A DNA stretch of 64,000 bases, from the NCBI GenBank assembly GCA_947631195.1, contig CANRKK010000001.1, forward strand, positions 124,001 through 188,000. The letters run 5' to 3'. This stretch comes from an uncultured Clostridia bacterium. Its GTDB lineage: Bacteria > Bacillota > Clostridia > Christensenellales > Borkfalkiaceae. This document shows, piece by piece, positions 19,165 to 27,646 of this stretch. Under the pieces are notes generated by a model. That model saw only the letters and a list, made by a program, of their open reading frames with translations. It had not been told where the DNA came from and ran no database searches. How positions within the stretch are numbered: position 1 is the stretch's first letter; each line of letters starts with the position of its first letter. A program made the position numbers and the translations under genes.

Positions 19165-19503
19165 TCAATATCCGAGGAATTCCACGCCTTTGAGCATCAC
19201 GTCGTTGACGGTATCGTTAATGAGCGAATAAAAAATAATTTTTCCATGCCTTTCACTCTTGACGATACCGAGATTTTTCAGCAATCTGAGCTGGTGTGAA
19301 ACTGTGGTTTGATTGATTTCCAGCACCCGCGAAAGGTCTGTAACGCACATTTCGGAAATTGCAAGCGCAGAGAGCATCCTAACCCGTGTAGGATCGGCAA
19401 AAATGGAAAAAAAGCACACTATGCTATCCAAAACGTCGCCATTAGGCACATACTCCCTGACTAAATCTTTTGTACGCCTGTCTAAAAGCATTGTGTCCTG
19501 CAT
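19165..19503 (-). CDS. ArsR/SmtB-family metal-responsive repressor
   Basis: Small winged-helix repressor of 112 residues. The recognition helix is in INQTTVSHQLRLLKNLG and the wing is near KSERHGKIIFYSL. The metal-site loop reads EMCVTDL, with Cys53 but without the second cysteine of the classical ELCVCDL arsenic/cadmium site; Cys30 is the only other cysteine. The start at 19503 has GGAGG upstream. It lies just downstream of the copper ATPase with its own strong promoter, so control of copA is plausible but inferred. Metal specificity is unknown. Confidence 0.88.
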   Translation of the reverse strand: MQDTMLLDRRTKDLVREYVPNGDVLDSIVCFFSIFADPTRVRMLSALAISEMCVTDLSRVLEINQTTVSHQLRLLKNLGIVKSERHGKIIFYSLINDTVNDVMLKGVEFLGY

Positions 19504-19521
19504 AGGTCCACCTCCGCTTTA

Positions 19522-19550
19522 ATTATAAGCCCCGTATGGTTATATGTCAA
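19522..19550 (-). promoter_or_regulatory. promoter of the ArsR-family gene
   Basis: The minus strand reads consensus TTGACA, a 17-bp spacer, then TATAAT, with a leader of about 12 nt. The spacer contains an imperfect TATAA/TTATA repeat that could allow autoregulation. Confidence 0.75.
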
Positions 19551-19592
19551 AGCGTTATAAGGACGTATATTGTCACAAATTGATTTAGATTG

Positions 19593-22055
19593 TCATTTGC
19601 TTTCTATGGCGGTTACGGTATAGCCCGCGTTGGTTACAAGAGCTTTTATTTCCTCATCGTTAACTTCTTCACGGCTGCGGATGACCGCAATTTTCTTTTT
19701 GAGTTTGACGTCTACGGATATAACGTTTTGGGCGGTGGAAAGTTTTTCCTCTACCCTCTTTGCACAATGCTCGCAGCACATACCGTCGATAGATACTATC
19801 TTTTTCATATAATTATCTCCCTTGATATAATTTTTATTTTTATAAAGCAACAGCCGCAACGCGTTGCATACTACAAAAAGCGAACTAAGGCTCATACATG
19901 CGGCCGCGATCATTGGATTGAACGAAAAACCCAAACCCGAAAAGACGCCTGCAGCCACGGGAATTGCTATCAGATTATAGATAAAGGCCCAAAATAAATT
20001 TTGCTTTATGTTGCGTACGGCGGCACGGCTGAGATCAAACACCGTGTCGAGCGTGCGTAAATCTTCACTGACGAGCACAACTCCTGCCGAGTCAATTGCC
20101 ACGTCGGTTCCGCTGCCCATCGCTATTCCAACGTCGGCCTGCTTTAGCGCAGGCGAATCGTTTATGCCGTCCCCCACCATTGCGACGCAACCGCCTACTT
20201 TTTGAACGTTTTCCACGGCGGTCAATTTATCTTCGGGCATAACGTCGGCGACGAACTCCTCAATCCCGACGCTTGCGGCAACGGCCTTGGCCGTCCTTTG
20301 GCTATCCCCAGTGAGCATAGCAATGCGCATGTTTCTGGTTTTTAATAGCCGTATAGCTTCGGCGCTGCCTTCCTTTACCGTGTCGGCAATGGCAATCAGC
20401 GCCAACACCTTTTTGTCGTCCGCAAGATAAATTACCGTATTTCCGTTTTCGGCAAGATCTTCCACGCGCTTTTGCACGGCGGACGGAATTTTAAGTTCCT
20501 TTATGAGTTTGGAATTGCCCAAATAGTAGGTTTTATTTTGGTAAACGGCTTTGGCGCCCATACCCGTAAGATATTCAAACCGCTCAACTTCAAAACCGTT
20601 TCCGACATAATCCACAACGCACTTTGCAAGCGGATGGTTTGAATTTTTTTCGATGCCGCAGGCAAGTTTTTCGGCCCAATCTTTGTCGCAGTCAAACGTA
20701 ACCACATCGGTAACGCGCGGTTTGCCTTCGGTAATGGTTGCGGTTTTATCGAGGAGAACGGCATTAATTTCGCATAGTTTTTGCAAACTTTCGGCGTCCT
20801 TATACAAAATCCCGAGGGACGCCGCCTTGCCCGTCGCCGTCATAATCGCCACGGGCGTTGCAAGCCCGAGCGCACAGGGACAGGACACAACCAAAACGCT
20901 TATGGCATAGGTTACGCAATGCGCCGAATTAAATCCCCTGTCGATAAGCAGCCATATAATAAAGGTAAGCAATGCCAATGCGGTGACTGCGGGGACAAAA
21001 ATACCCGCAACTTTGTCGGCAAACTTTTGTATCGGAGCTTTGCTGGCGCCCGCCTCGCGGACCATTTTTATAATTTTGGCAAGGGTTGTTTCCTCCCCCA
21101 CGCGTTCGGCCCGCATCTTAATCAATCCGCTTTTAACGAGCGCGGCCGAAGTAACTTCGTTTCCCGCCGCAACTTCCACAGGCAAACTTTCACCGGTTAT
21201 TGCGCACTTATCGACAAACGCCGAGCCGAACGTTATGCGCCCATCCACGGGTATATATTCGCCCTGCTTAACAACGAGTATGTCGCCCGCCGCGACCTCT
21301 TTGACGGAAACGGTAACCTGCTCTCCGTCCACCTCTTTCGTAACGGAATCGGGCGCAAGTTTCAGCAATTTTTCAATTTCGCCGCCCGTGCGCTTTTTGG
21401 ACTTTTCTTCCAGCCATTTGCCCACGTCAACGAGCGTGAGTATCGTTGCCGCCGATTCAAAATGGAGATTCATGGCATAATCCATTGCCGTCATATGCTC
21501 GCTTGTAAACACCAACACCGTCAAGACAAGCGAGTAAATAAACGAAACTCCCGAACCGAGCGCAACCAAGGTGTCCATATTGGGCACTTTTTTGAATACG
21601 GCAACTGCGCCGTTTTTAAAATATGCAAAATTGATTCCGAGAATTGCCGCCGCCAATATGCACTGATAGAGGGCAAACCAGCGCGCATTGGCGTGGTTTA
21701 CGTTCATATCCATAAATGGCGGTATGGGCGCCCCGAACATGGACCCCATAGACACATACATCAACGGGACGAGCAAACAGACGGATATAATAAACCTTAT
21801 AAACAGCTGCCTGTCGCGGGGCTTTTCTTTGATTTTCGGTTGCTCGCCCTCATGGAATATTCCGTAGCCGAGCGCCTTCACAGTGGAAAATATTTTTTCC
21901 TCCGTAACAACGTTCGGGTCGTACTCCACCTTCATGCTCTTGCCCATCAGACTGACTTCGCAAAGAGTAACCCCTTCGAGTTTCCCAACGGCTTTTTCAA
22001 TCCCCGACGAGCATGCGGAGCAAGTCATACCGCTTACATCATATCTTGCAATCAA
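19593..22055 (-). CDS. copA: copper-exporting P1B-type ATPase fused to a C-terminal CopZ-like chaperone domain
   Basis: Exports Cu(I) across the membrane. The N-terminal heavy-metal domain has GMTCSAC (residues 9-15). Membrane helices follow, with the CPC motif in SCPCALGLATPVA, MLTGDSQRT and GDGINDSPAL. The YN and MSLSS residues of the last helices indicate Cu(I) specificity. The phosphorylation motif reads DKTATIT instead of DKTGTIT. After the usual end of CopA (CNALRLLLYK) the frame continues without a stop into a 71-residue CopZ-like domain with GMCCEHC. The start is TTG at 22055 with GAGG upstream. The final domain has its own start signals at 19806-19822. Confidence 0.93.
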   Translation of the reverse strand: MIARYDVSGMTCSACSSGIEKAVGKLEGVTLCEVSLMGKSMKVEYDPNVVTEEKIFSTVKALGYGIFHEGEQPKIKEKPRDRQLFIRFIISVCLLVPLMYVSMGSMFGAPIPPFMDMNVNHANARWFALYQCILAAAILGINFAYFKNGAVAVFKKVPNMDTLVALGSGVSFIYSLVLTVLVFTSEHMTAMDYAMNLHFESAATILTLVDVGKWLEEKSKKRTGGEIEKLLKLAPDSVTKEVDGEQVTVSVKEVAAGDILVVKQGEYIPVDGRITFGSAFVDKCAITGESLPVEVAAGNEVTSAALVKSGLIKMRAERVGEETTLAKIIKMVREAGASKAPIQKFADKVAGIFVPAVTALALLTFIIWLLIDRGFNSAHCVTYAISVLVVSCPCALGLATPVAIMTATGKAASLGILYKDAESLQKLCEINAVLLDKTATITEGKPRVTDVVTFDCDKDWAEKLACGIEKNSNHPLAKCVVDYVGNGFEVERFEYLTGMGAKAVYQNKTYYLGNSKLIKELKIPSAVQKRVEDLAENGNTVIYLADDKKVLALIAIADTVKEGSAEAIRLLKTRNMRIAMLTGDSQRTAKAVAASVGIEEFVADVMPEDKLTAVENVQKVGGCVAMVGDGINDSPALKQADVGIAMGSGTDVAIDSAGVVLVSEDLRTLDTVFDLSRAAVRNIKQNLFWAFIYNLIAIPVAAGVFSGLGFSFNPMIAAACMSLSSLFVVCNALRLLLYKNKNYIKGDNYMKKIVSIDGMCCEHCAKRVEEKLSTAQNVISVDVKLKKKIAVIRSREEVNDEEIKALVTNAGYTVTAIESK
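19806..19822 (-). promoter_or_regulatory. copZ: internal ribosome binding site and ATG for a free CopZ-like chaperone
   Basis: Inside the copA reading frame the minus strand shows GGGAG, 8 nt, then ATG (19808-19806) in the same frame. Initiation here would give a free 71-residue metallochaperone (19593-19808) with MKKIVSIDGMCCEHC, the size of CopZ. Both the fused and free forms may therefore be made from one transcript. Confidence 0.6.
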
Positions 22056-22074
22056 TTTTTAACCTCTGCAAATG

Positions 22075-22119
22075 ATTATAGTCCCTAATTCCTATTTTGT
22101 CAATAGGAATTAGGAACTA
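22075..22119 (-). promoter_or_regulatory. copA promoter embedded in a long inverted repeat (operator candidate)
   Basis: The minus strand reads TTGACA (22103-22098), a 17-bp spacer, then TATAAT (22080-22075). The -35 box lies at the centre of an inverted repeat with perfect 13-bp arms (CCTAATTCCTATT / AATAGGAATTAGG, 22084-22114) that extends to 18 bp per arm with one mismatch (22079-22119). A repressor bound here would block polymerase. The hairpin lacks a U run on either strand, so it is not a terminator. Confidence 0.75.
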
Positions 22120-22148
22120 TGCCGCGAAAATTCATTTTTTAATTATTT

Positions 22149-23168
22149 TTAGCTGTAAATCTTTTCAAAAAAGTTATTGGTGCGCAGCTCCGCCGAAATA
22201 TCCTTGTCCTTGCCCAAGGCCAGCATAACTTTTACGACTGTCATCTCAAAGCTCATATCGTAGGCGAGAACGCACTTGTCCTTCAGCTCCAGCGCGCTCG
22301 CATACACTCTCGCCATGCTGTCTATTGGTGAAAGGACAACTGTTATGCCCATCGAGCGGCAATAATCTATAAATTTAAGAACGTTGGTCTCCTCTCCCGC
22401 CGTACATATGGTGCCGCTGTGATAGAGCTCTATTATAACGGCTTTGGGCTGCTTTTCACCGAAATTATAATAACTGAAATCGAGGAAAGAGCGGGCCCTG
22501 ATGGTAACGATATCCTTGCACAAGTCAAATTTGCCGTAGGGAGAACGTTGCGCCGCGATGGCCTCCTTGGAGGGAATATACGGACTGTCAGAATAAACAA
22601 ATTTATCGCCGGCCAGCTCGCACAAAGGCGCGCCCATCACGCTTGAAAAGTGACCGCTTATCTGCTCCGCCACCGTAATTCTGCTTGCCAGATGTATGCG
22701 CAGATTTTCAAAATCGTTTTTAAACGAAACAAAGATGCCTTTAAGCTGTTCTTCTTCGATAAATTTAACCGCTCCGGCAAAGTTTTCTACGCCCTTGCTT
22801 CTCTCGTCGTTCAACGGATATAATGCCGATACAAACACCACGGGGATTGAAACGTCGCAAAAGATCTGGCTGAAAAGGGTTGCGGTAAAGCTGAGCGTAT
22901 CCGTGCCGTGGGTGATAATTATGCCGTCGTATTTGTTTTTATTCACCGCGCGCAGACATGCCGCCATGGCCTCGAGGTCGGTAAACTGGACGTTTTCGCT
23001 CAATATATCGAGGGGGCGAAGCTCGTCGAATTTTATCCCCGTCTTATACTGCTGTTGATATAACTCAATAAGCGCGCTTTTGTTATCGGTGCTCAAATCA
23101 ACCGTATCGCCGTTTGCAAAGGACCCTATCGTTCCGCCCGTAAAAATCACGCAAATTTTCTTATTCAT
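22149..23168 (-). CDS. ansA: type I L-asparaginase
   Basis: Hydrolyses asparagine to aspartate and ammonia. Both catalytic threonine motifs are present: TGGTIGS near residue 10-16 and THGTDT near 85. Length is 339 residues from the ATG at 23168. No signal peptide is seen, so it is cytoplasmic (type I). The start is 4 nt after the asnS stop codon without a strong Shine-Dalgarno sequence, implying translation coupled to asnS. Confidence 0.93.
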   Translation of the reverse strand: MNKKICVIFTGGTIGSFANGDTVDLSTDNKSALIELYQQQYKTGIKFDELRPLDILSENVQFTDLEAMAACLRAVNKNKYDGIIITHGTDTLSFTATLFSQIFCDVSIPVVFVSALYPLNDERSKGVENFAGAVKFIEEEQLKGIFVSFKNDFENLRIHLASRITVAEQISGHFSSVMGAPLCELAGDKFVYSDSPYIPSKEAIAAQRSPYGKFDLCKDIVTIRARSFLDFSYYNFGEKQPKAVIIELYHSGTICTAGEETNVLKFIDYCRSMGITVVLSPIDSMARVYASALELKDKCVLAYDMSFEMTVVKVMLALGKDKDISAELRTNNFFEKIYS

Positions 23169-23172
23169 ATGT

Positions 23173-24549
23173 TTATAAGCTACCCACCGTTCTGGGGAAT
23201 AACAAGGTATCTCTGATGTTCTGCACACCCGTGATGTACATTAAAATGCGCTCAAGCCCAAGCCCGAAACCGCTGTGCGGAACCGAACCGTATTTTCTCA
23301 GATCGAGGTACTCCCTGTAAGCCTCGATGGGCATATTGCGTATTTTCATTGCCTTTTCAAGTTTGGCGAGATCCGCCTCGCGCTCGCTGCATCCGATAAT
23401 CTCGCCTATGCCGGGCACAAGCAGGTCGGTTGCCGCAACCGTTTTGCCGTCGGGGTTTAACTTCATGTAAAAGGCCTTTATGTCGGCGGGATAGTCCACG
23501 ACGAATACGGGTTTCTTGTAGTATTCCTCGGTGAGATATCTCTCGTGCTCGGTTTGCAAATCGCAGCCCCACTCGACGGGATACTTAAATTCCTTGCCCG
23601 ATTTTTTAAGGACGTCTACGGCTTCGGTATAAGTTATTTTTGCAAAATCGCTCGCTACAACCGCATTGAGTTTATCCAAAAGTCCCTTTTCCGCACGTTC
23701 GTTGAAATAAGCAAGTTCTTCGGGGCAGTTGTCTATTACATATTTTATAATATACTTAATAAACTCCTCGGCAATTTCTATGATATCGTGAATATCGGCA
23801 AAGCAGACTTCGGGCTCAACTTGCCAAAATTCCGCCGCATGCCGTGTGGTATTGCTGTGTTCCGCGCGGAAAGTGGGCCCGAAAGTATAAATTTTACCCA
23901 GTCCCGTAGCCGCCATTTCTCCTTCGAGCTGACCCGAAACAGTCAAATTTGCCCTTCTGCCGAAAAAGTCACCGGCAAAGTACTCCTCTTCGGTTTTGCA
24001 GCCGCTGTTCCAGGGCATTGTGGTTACGCGGAACATCTCGCCCGCGCCCTCGCAATCGCTGCCCGTAATTATAGGCGTATGCACATATTTGTAGCCGTGC
24101 TCCTGAAAGTATTTGTGAATGGCAAACGACAGCTTGTTCCTCACCGCAAACAGAGCCTCAAAATATTTGGTGCGGGGTCTCAAGTGGGGAATCGTGCGCA
24201 AAAATTCCAGCGTGTGATGCTTTTTCTGCAGCGGATAATCCAGGGGGCAACCGCCCAGCACGGACACTGCCTCCACCTGCATTTCAAAGCCGTTGCGTTC
24301 CGAAACTACAAATTTGCCGTCAACTTGAAGGGCCGCGCCGACAACGAGAGCATCCTTAAAACTTTCGGCCGCCATTTTTTCCTTGTCGAAAATCAGCTGG
24401 AGATTTCTAAGACACGTGCCGTCGTTCAATTCTATAAAAGCTATACTCTTTGAATCGCGCCACGTCCTCACCCAGCCGCAAACCGTTTGAACTGAATTTA
24501 CATAATTTTCGGACTTTTCAAAAAGTTCTTTAATATCAGTATGCTTCAT
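23173..24549 (-). CDS. asnS: asparagine-tRNA ligase
   Basis: Class II synthetase charging tRNA-Asn. An OB-fold anticodon-binding domain covers about 1-110 (VCGWVRTWRDSKSIAFIELND). Motif 2 contains FRAEHSNTTRHAAEFWQVEPE-type sequence, which distinguishes AsnRS from AspRS, and motif 3 is GFGLGLERI. Length is 458 residues. I use the ATG at 24549 with AAGGA upstream. It is co-transcribed with the asparaginase gene; no T-box is visible upstream. Confidence 0.96.
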   Translation of the reverse strand: MKHTDIKELFEKSENYVNSVQTVCGWVRTWRDSKSIAFIELNDGTCLRNLQLIFDKEKMAAESFKDALVVGAALQVDGKFVVSERNGFEMQVEAVSVLGGCPLDYPLQKKHHTLEFLRTIPHLRPRTKYFEALFAVRNKLSFAIHKYFQEHGYKYVHTPIITGSDCEGAGEMFRVTTMPWNSGCKTEEEYFAGDFFGRRANLTVSGQLEGEMAATGLGKIYTFGPTFRAEHSNTTRHAAEFWQVEPEVCFADIHDIIEIAEEFIKYIIKYVIDNCPEELAYFNERAEKGLLDKLNAVVASDFAKITYTEAVDVLKKSGKEFKYPVEWGCDLQTEHERYLTEEYYKKPVFVVDYPADIKAFYMKLNPDGKTVAATDLLVPGIGEIIGCSEREADLAKLEKAMKIRNMPIEAYREYLDLRKYGSVPHSGFGLGLERILMYITGVQNIRDTLLFPRTVGSL

Positions 24550-24571
24550 AACAATTTCCTTTTGATTATTC

Positions 24572-24604
24572 ACGAAAATACGGACCACCTATACGGCAGT
24601 CCGT
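24572..24604 (-). terminator. probable terminator of yceD-rpmF
   Basis: On the minus strand, ACGGAC and GTCCGT arms, with inner GCC/GGT pairing, are followed by ATTTTC. It lies between rpmF and asnS. Confidence 0.5.
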
Positions 24605-24611
24605 TCAATTT

Positions 24612-24800
24612 TTAATCTTTCTTTGCGCTCTGGGGAACTACTTCGGTCTTGTCGTAGTAGCCGCAGTTGCCGCAAACCCTGTGAGCCTGCATCATCTGAT
24701 GACAGTGAGGGCACTCCACCAGCGTGGGAGCCGTTGCCGTATAATTTGCAAACCTTTTATTGGTTCTGCTTTTGGACTGTTTTCTCTTGGGTACTGCCAT
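24612..24800 (-). CDS. rpmF: 50S ribosomal protein L32
   Basis: Zinc-ribbon ribosomal protein of 62 residues. The basic N-terminus MAVPKRKQSKSRTNKR is diagnostic, and the CPHC and CGNC pairs form the zinc ribbon, so this is the C+ (zinc-binding) form. It lies 16 nt downstream of yceD, a linkage conserved across bacteria. Confidence 0.98.
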   Translation of the reverse strand: MAVPKRKQSKSRTNKRFANYTATAPTLVECPHCHQMMQAHRVCGNCGYYDKTEVVPQSAKKD

Positions 24801-24816
24801 AATTAAACACCTCTTT

Positions 24817-25224
24817 TTACTTATTAGTTACGTCAATACCCGTACAGCCCTCTTTGCATAATAATACGTTTGGCTGGCTTATAAGTATTGCATCGTTTAC
24901 GGCGGTTTTTAAATTGATTTTTATTCCGTCGTATTTATAATTTTCTTCGTCGGTTTCGGTAACAAATAAAATTTCAGTGGTATAAGCTATATCTTGGCGC
25001 GCGTCGCTCAAACAATATGAACATTGGCCAACCAAACCGTATTTGACCGTCAATGTTACACCCACACTGTCGTCGTCATAGATTACATAATTGCCCTCAA
25101 CCTTAACTTTCCCCTCTATGCTGCATAAAGGAATAAGGCATAAGTCTGCAGGCGGTTCGTAATCAAATACAAATTCACCTTCGTACTTTTTAAGCGCGTT
25201 GAGCTTTCTTACTTCAATTTCCAT
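24817..25224 (-). CDS. YceD family (DUF177) protein
   Basis: Conserved partner of rpmF; the family has been linked to 23S rRNA or ribosome maturation in some bacteria. The domain-typical CSYCLSD cysteine pair is at about 70, with C-terminal LLCKEGCTGI. I choose MEIEVRKL (ATG 25224) over the upstream TTG in the track, because the promoter at 25243-25271 would start transcription near 25236, inside that longer version. No clear Shine-Dalgarno sequence precedes the ATG. Confidence 0.85.
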   Translation of the reverse strand: MEIEVRKLNALKKYEGEFVFDYEPPADLCLIPLCSIEGKVKVEGNYVIYDDDSVGVTLTVKYGLVGQCSYCLSDARQDIAYTTEILFVTETDEENYKYDGIKINLKTAVNDAILISQPNVLLCKEGCTGIDVTNK

Positions 25225-25242
25225 ACCAAAGCTGACTACCAA

Positions 25243-25271
25243 ATTATATTATAAGGGATTTACTTTGTCAA
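25243..25271 (-). promoter_or_regulatory. promoter of yceD-rpmF
   Basis: The minus strand reads TTGACA, a 17-bp spacer, then TATAAT. The predicted leader is only about 12 nt and has no evident Shine-Dalgarno sequence. Confidence 0.7.
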
Positions 25272-25299
25272 CTTGTTTTACGGCTCAATAATATATTTT

Positions 25300-26496
25300 T
25301 TATAAAAGTTCGGCAGTTTCCCTTGCAATTACAAGCTCCTCGTTTGTAGGGATAACAAGCACTTTAACTTTGGAATTTTTAGTCGAAATTTCACGGATCG
25401 AGCCGTCGTTCTTTGCCTTGTTGGCCTGTTTGTTGAGTTTTACGCCAAGGAATTGCAAACCGTCGCAAACAGCCTCGCGGACCGTGGGCGTATTTTCGCC
25501 GATGCCCGCCGTAAATACTATGCAATCCAGTCCGCCCATTGCCGCGGCATACGCCCCGACATACTTTTTGGTCTGGTATGCAAACATATCGAGAGCGAGC
25601 GCACAGCGCGCATTTCCCTTTTTGGCGCCCGCAATAAGATCTCTGAAGTCGCTTGAAACACCGGAAATACCCGCAACGCCGCACTTTTTGTTGAGATAAT
25701 TTATAACTTCGGCATGGGTCATCCCCTTCTTCCTCGCAAGGAATTCAACCGCAGACGCGTCTATATCGCCCGAACGAGTGCCCATCAATATACCTGCAAG
25801 AGGGGTGAAGCCCATAGACGTATCGACGCACTTCCCGCCGTCCACTGCGGAAATGGACGAGCCGTTGCCGAGGTGGCAAGTGACGATTTTGAGTTCTTCG
25901 GGCTTTTTGCCGAGATATTTTGCGGCTTCGGAAGATACAAATTTGTGGCTGGTGCCGTGGAAACCGTATTTTCTTACGCCGTAGTTTTTATAATCGTCAT
26001 AATCTATACCGTACAAATATGCCTTTTCGGGCATCGTCGCGTGGAAAGAAGTATCAAATACAAGGGCCATGGGCGTGCCGGGCATTACCTCCATACAAGC
26101 TCTGAGACCCGTAACCGCGGGAGGATTATGCAGGGGCGCAAGCTCAAAAGTCTTTTCTTCGAGCGTTTTAATCACGTCTTCGGTTACAAGAGTCGTCTTG
26201 TTGAAATACTCGCCGCTGGCAACCATTCTGTGGCCTACGGCGCCGATCTCGTCCATAGACTTGATGACGCCCACTTCTTCATCTTTCAGCGCGCTGAGCA
26301 CAAGTTCGATGGCAACTTTGTGGTTGGGCATGGGCCGGGTGAATACTTTTTCTTTACCATTGCCCTTAGCCTTGAGCAAAGAACCGTCTATACCTATCCT
26401 TTCGCAACCGCCCTTTGCAATGACCTTTTCGGTTTCCATATCTATGAGCTGATATTTAAGCGACGAGCTGCCGGCATTAACTACAAGAATTTTCAT
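25300..26496 (-). CDS. ackA: acetate kinase
   Basis: Converts acetyl phosphate and ADP to acetate and ATP, the energy-yielding last step of acetate fermentation. The N-terminus MKILVVNAGSSSLKYQL and the segment HLGNGSSISA are signatures of the acetokinase family. Length is 398 residues, normal. GGGAG lies 5 nt before the ATG. It follows pta with a 33-nt gap, as a pta-ackA operon. Confidence 0.98.
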   Translation of the reverse strand: MKILVVNAGSSSLKYQLIDMETEKVIAKGGCERIGIDGSLLKAKGNGKEKVFTRPMPNHKVAIELVLSALKDEEVGVIKSMDEIGAVGHRMVASGEYFNKTTLVTEDVIKTLEEKTFELAPLHNPPAVTGLRACMEVMPGTPMALVFDTSFHATMPEKAYLYGIDYDDYKNYGVRKYGFHGTSHKFVSSEAAKYLGKKPEELKIVTCHLGNGSSISAVDGGKCVDTSMGFTPLAGILMGTRSGDIDASAVEFLARKKGMTHAEVINYLNKKCGVAGISGVSSDFRDLIAGAKKGNARCALALDMFAYQTKKYVGAYAAAMGGLDCIVFTAGIGENTPTVREAVCDGLQFLGVKLNKQANKAKNDGSIREISTKNSKVKVLVIPTNEELVIARETAELL

Positions 26497-26529
26497 TTTA
26501 TCTCCCTCTCTATTAATTATTTTACGGAA

Positions 26530-27534
26530 TTATTCGGCCTGTAAAGCGGTTACGGCTACTGTGGCGACTATATCGTCTACGTTGCAGCCCCTCGACAGGT
26601 CGTTTAAAGGCTTTGCAAATCCCTGGCATACGGGCCCGATCGCCATATAACCGCCGAAGCGTTGGGCAATTTTATAGCCTATGTTGCCCGCGTTGATGTT
26701 GGGGAATACGAAAACATTTGCGTGTCCTGCAACTGCCGACCCTGGAGCTTTGAGTTGCCCGACTTCGGGAGCAACCGCCGCGTCAAACTGGAATTCGCCG
26801 TCGAGAGCGAGTTCGGGAGCGGCCTCTTTCGCAAGCGCCGTTGCCTGCTGTACTTTGGGAACGGACTGGGTGAATTTATCGTCGTTGCCGCTACCCTTTG
26901 TGGAGAATGACAGCATTGCAACTCTCGGCTCGATTCCCGCAATATTTTTAGCAGTCTTTGCGGAAGTTATCGCGATATCCGCAAGCTGTTCTGCAGTAGG
27001 CTCGATATTGATCGCGCAATCCGCAAATACCGCTACGCCGTCGGGATTATAGGGATTGTTTTTATCGGGGGCGATCATAATGAAACAGCTGGACACAGTC
27101 TTGATGCCGGGAGCCGTTTTTACTACCTGCAACCCGGGACGCAGCGTGTTGGCCGTGGAATGGCACGCGCCCGAAACATAGCCGTCAACATCGCCCGCTT
27201 TAAGCATGAGCGCGCCGAACATCGTTCTGTCCTTTGCCTGCTCGTGGGCCTGCTCTTCGGTCATTCCCTTGGCCTTTCTTGCCTCGTAAAGAATTTTTGC
27301 ATAGCCCTCCGTCTTGTCCGAAGTCAGCGGGTCGATAAGTGTAATTCCCCTAAGGTCTACGCCGGGAGCAACCTTTTTGCACTCCTCTTCGTTGCCTATA
27401 AGCACTATTTTCGCGATGCCCTCTTTTGTAATTTGAGCGGCAGCTTCAACTACGCGCTTGTCCTCCCCCTCACAAAGAACTATTGTCTTTTTGCGGGCAG
27501 CAGCCTTTGCCTTGATTTCATCAAGTAATGACAT
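26530..27534 (-). CDS. pta: phosphate acetyltransferase
   Basis: Converts acetyl-CoA and phosphate to acetyl phosphate and CoA. The 334-residue length corresponds to the compact single-domain form. Family segments include GDVDGYVSGACHSTANTLRP and the C-terminal FPNINAGNIGYKIAQR. AGGAG lies 7 nt before the ATG at 27534. First gene of pta-ackA, divergent from tmcAL. Confidence 0.97.
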   Translation of the reverse strand: MSLLDEIKAKAAARKKTIVLCEGEDKRVVEAAAQITKEGIAKIVLIGNEEECKKVAPGVDLRGITLIDPLTSDKTEGYAKILYEARKAKGMTEEQAHEQAKDRTMFGALMLKAGDVDGYVSGACHSTANTLRPGLQVVKTAPGIKTVSSCFIMIAPDKNNPYNPDGVAVFADCAINIEPTAEQLADIAITSAKTAKNIAGIEPRVAMLSFSTKGSGNDDKFTQSVPKVQQATALAKEAAPELALDGEFQFDAAVAPEVGQLKAPGSAVAGHANVFVFPNINAGNIGYKIAQRFGGYMAIGPVCQGFAKPLNDLSRGCNVDDIVATVAVTALQAE

Positions 27535-27586
27535 ATCATCTCTCCTTAAAATGCTTTATTTTTGCGATAAATAAGTATATAATATG

Positions 27587-27615
27587 TTTACCGCCTATTC
27601 ATACATATATATTAT
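27587..27615 (+). promoter_or_regulatory. possible promoter of tmcAL
   Basis: TTTACC, 17-bp spacer, TATTAT in the AT-rich divergent region between pta and tmcAL. The match is moderate, and no clear promoter for pta could be picked out from the same 112 bp. Confidence 0.4.
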
Positions 27616-27646
27616 ATAACAGTTTTTTTTAGTTGTAAAGTTTAAA

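Noticed and set aside
20781-22088. 435-residue ORF antisense to copA
   Set aside because: Codon-phase shadow of a well-supported gene; Arg/His/Gly-rich without a domain or ribosome site.
22079-22119. Terminator of ansA
   Set aside because: No U run follows the stem on either strand and a consensus promoter is embedded in it, so an operator is the better reading.
25224-25242. Upstream TTG start of the YceD gene
   Set aside because: The promoter -10 lies directly beside it and transcription should start inside this extension.
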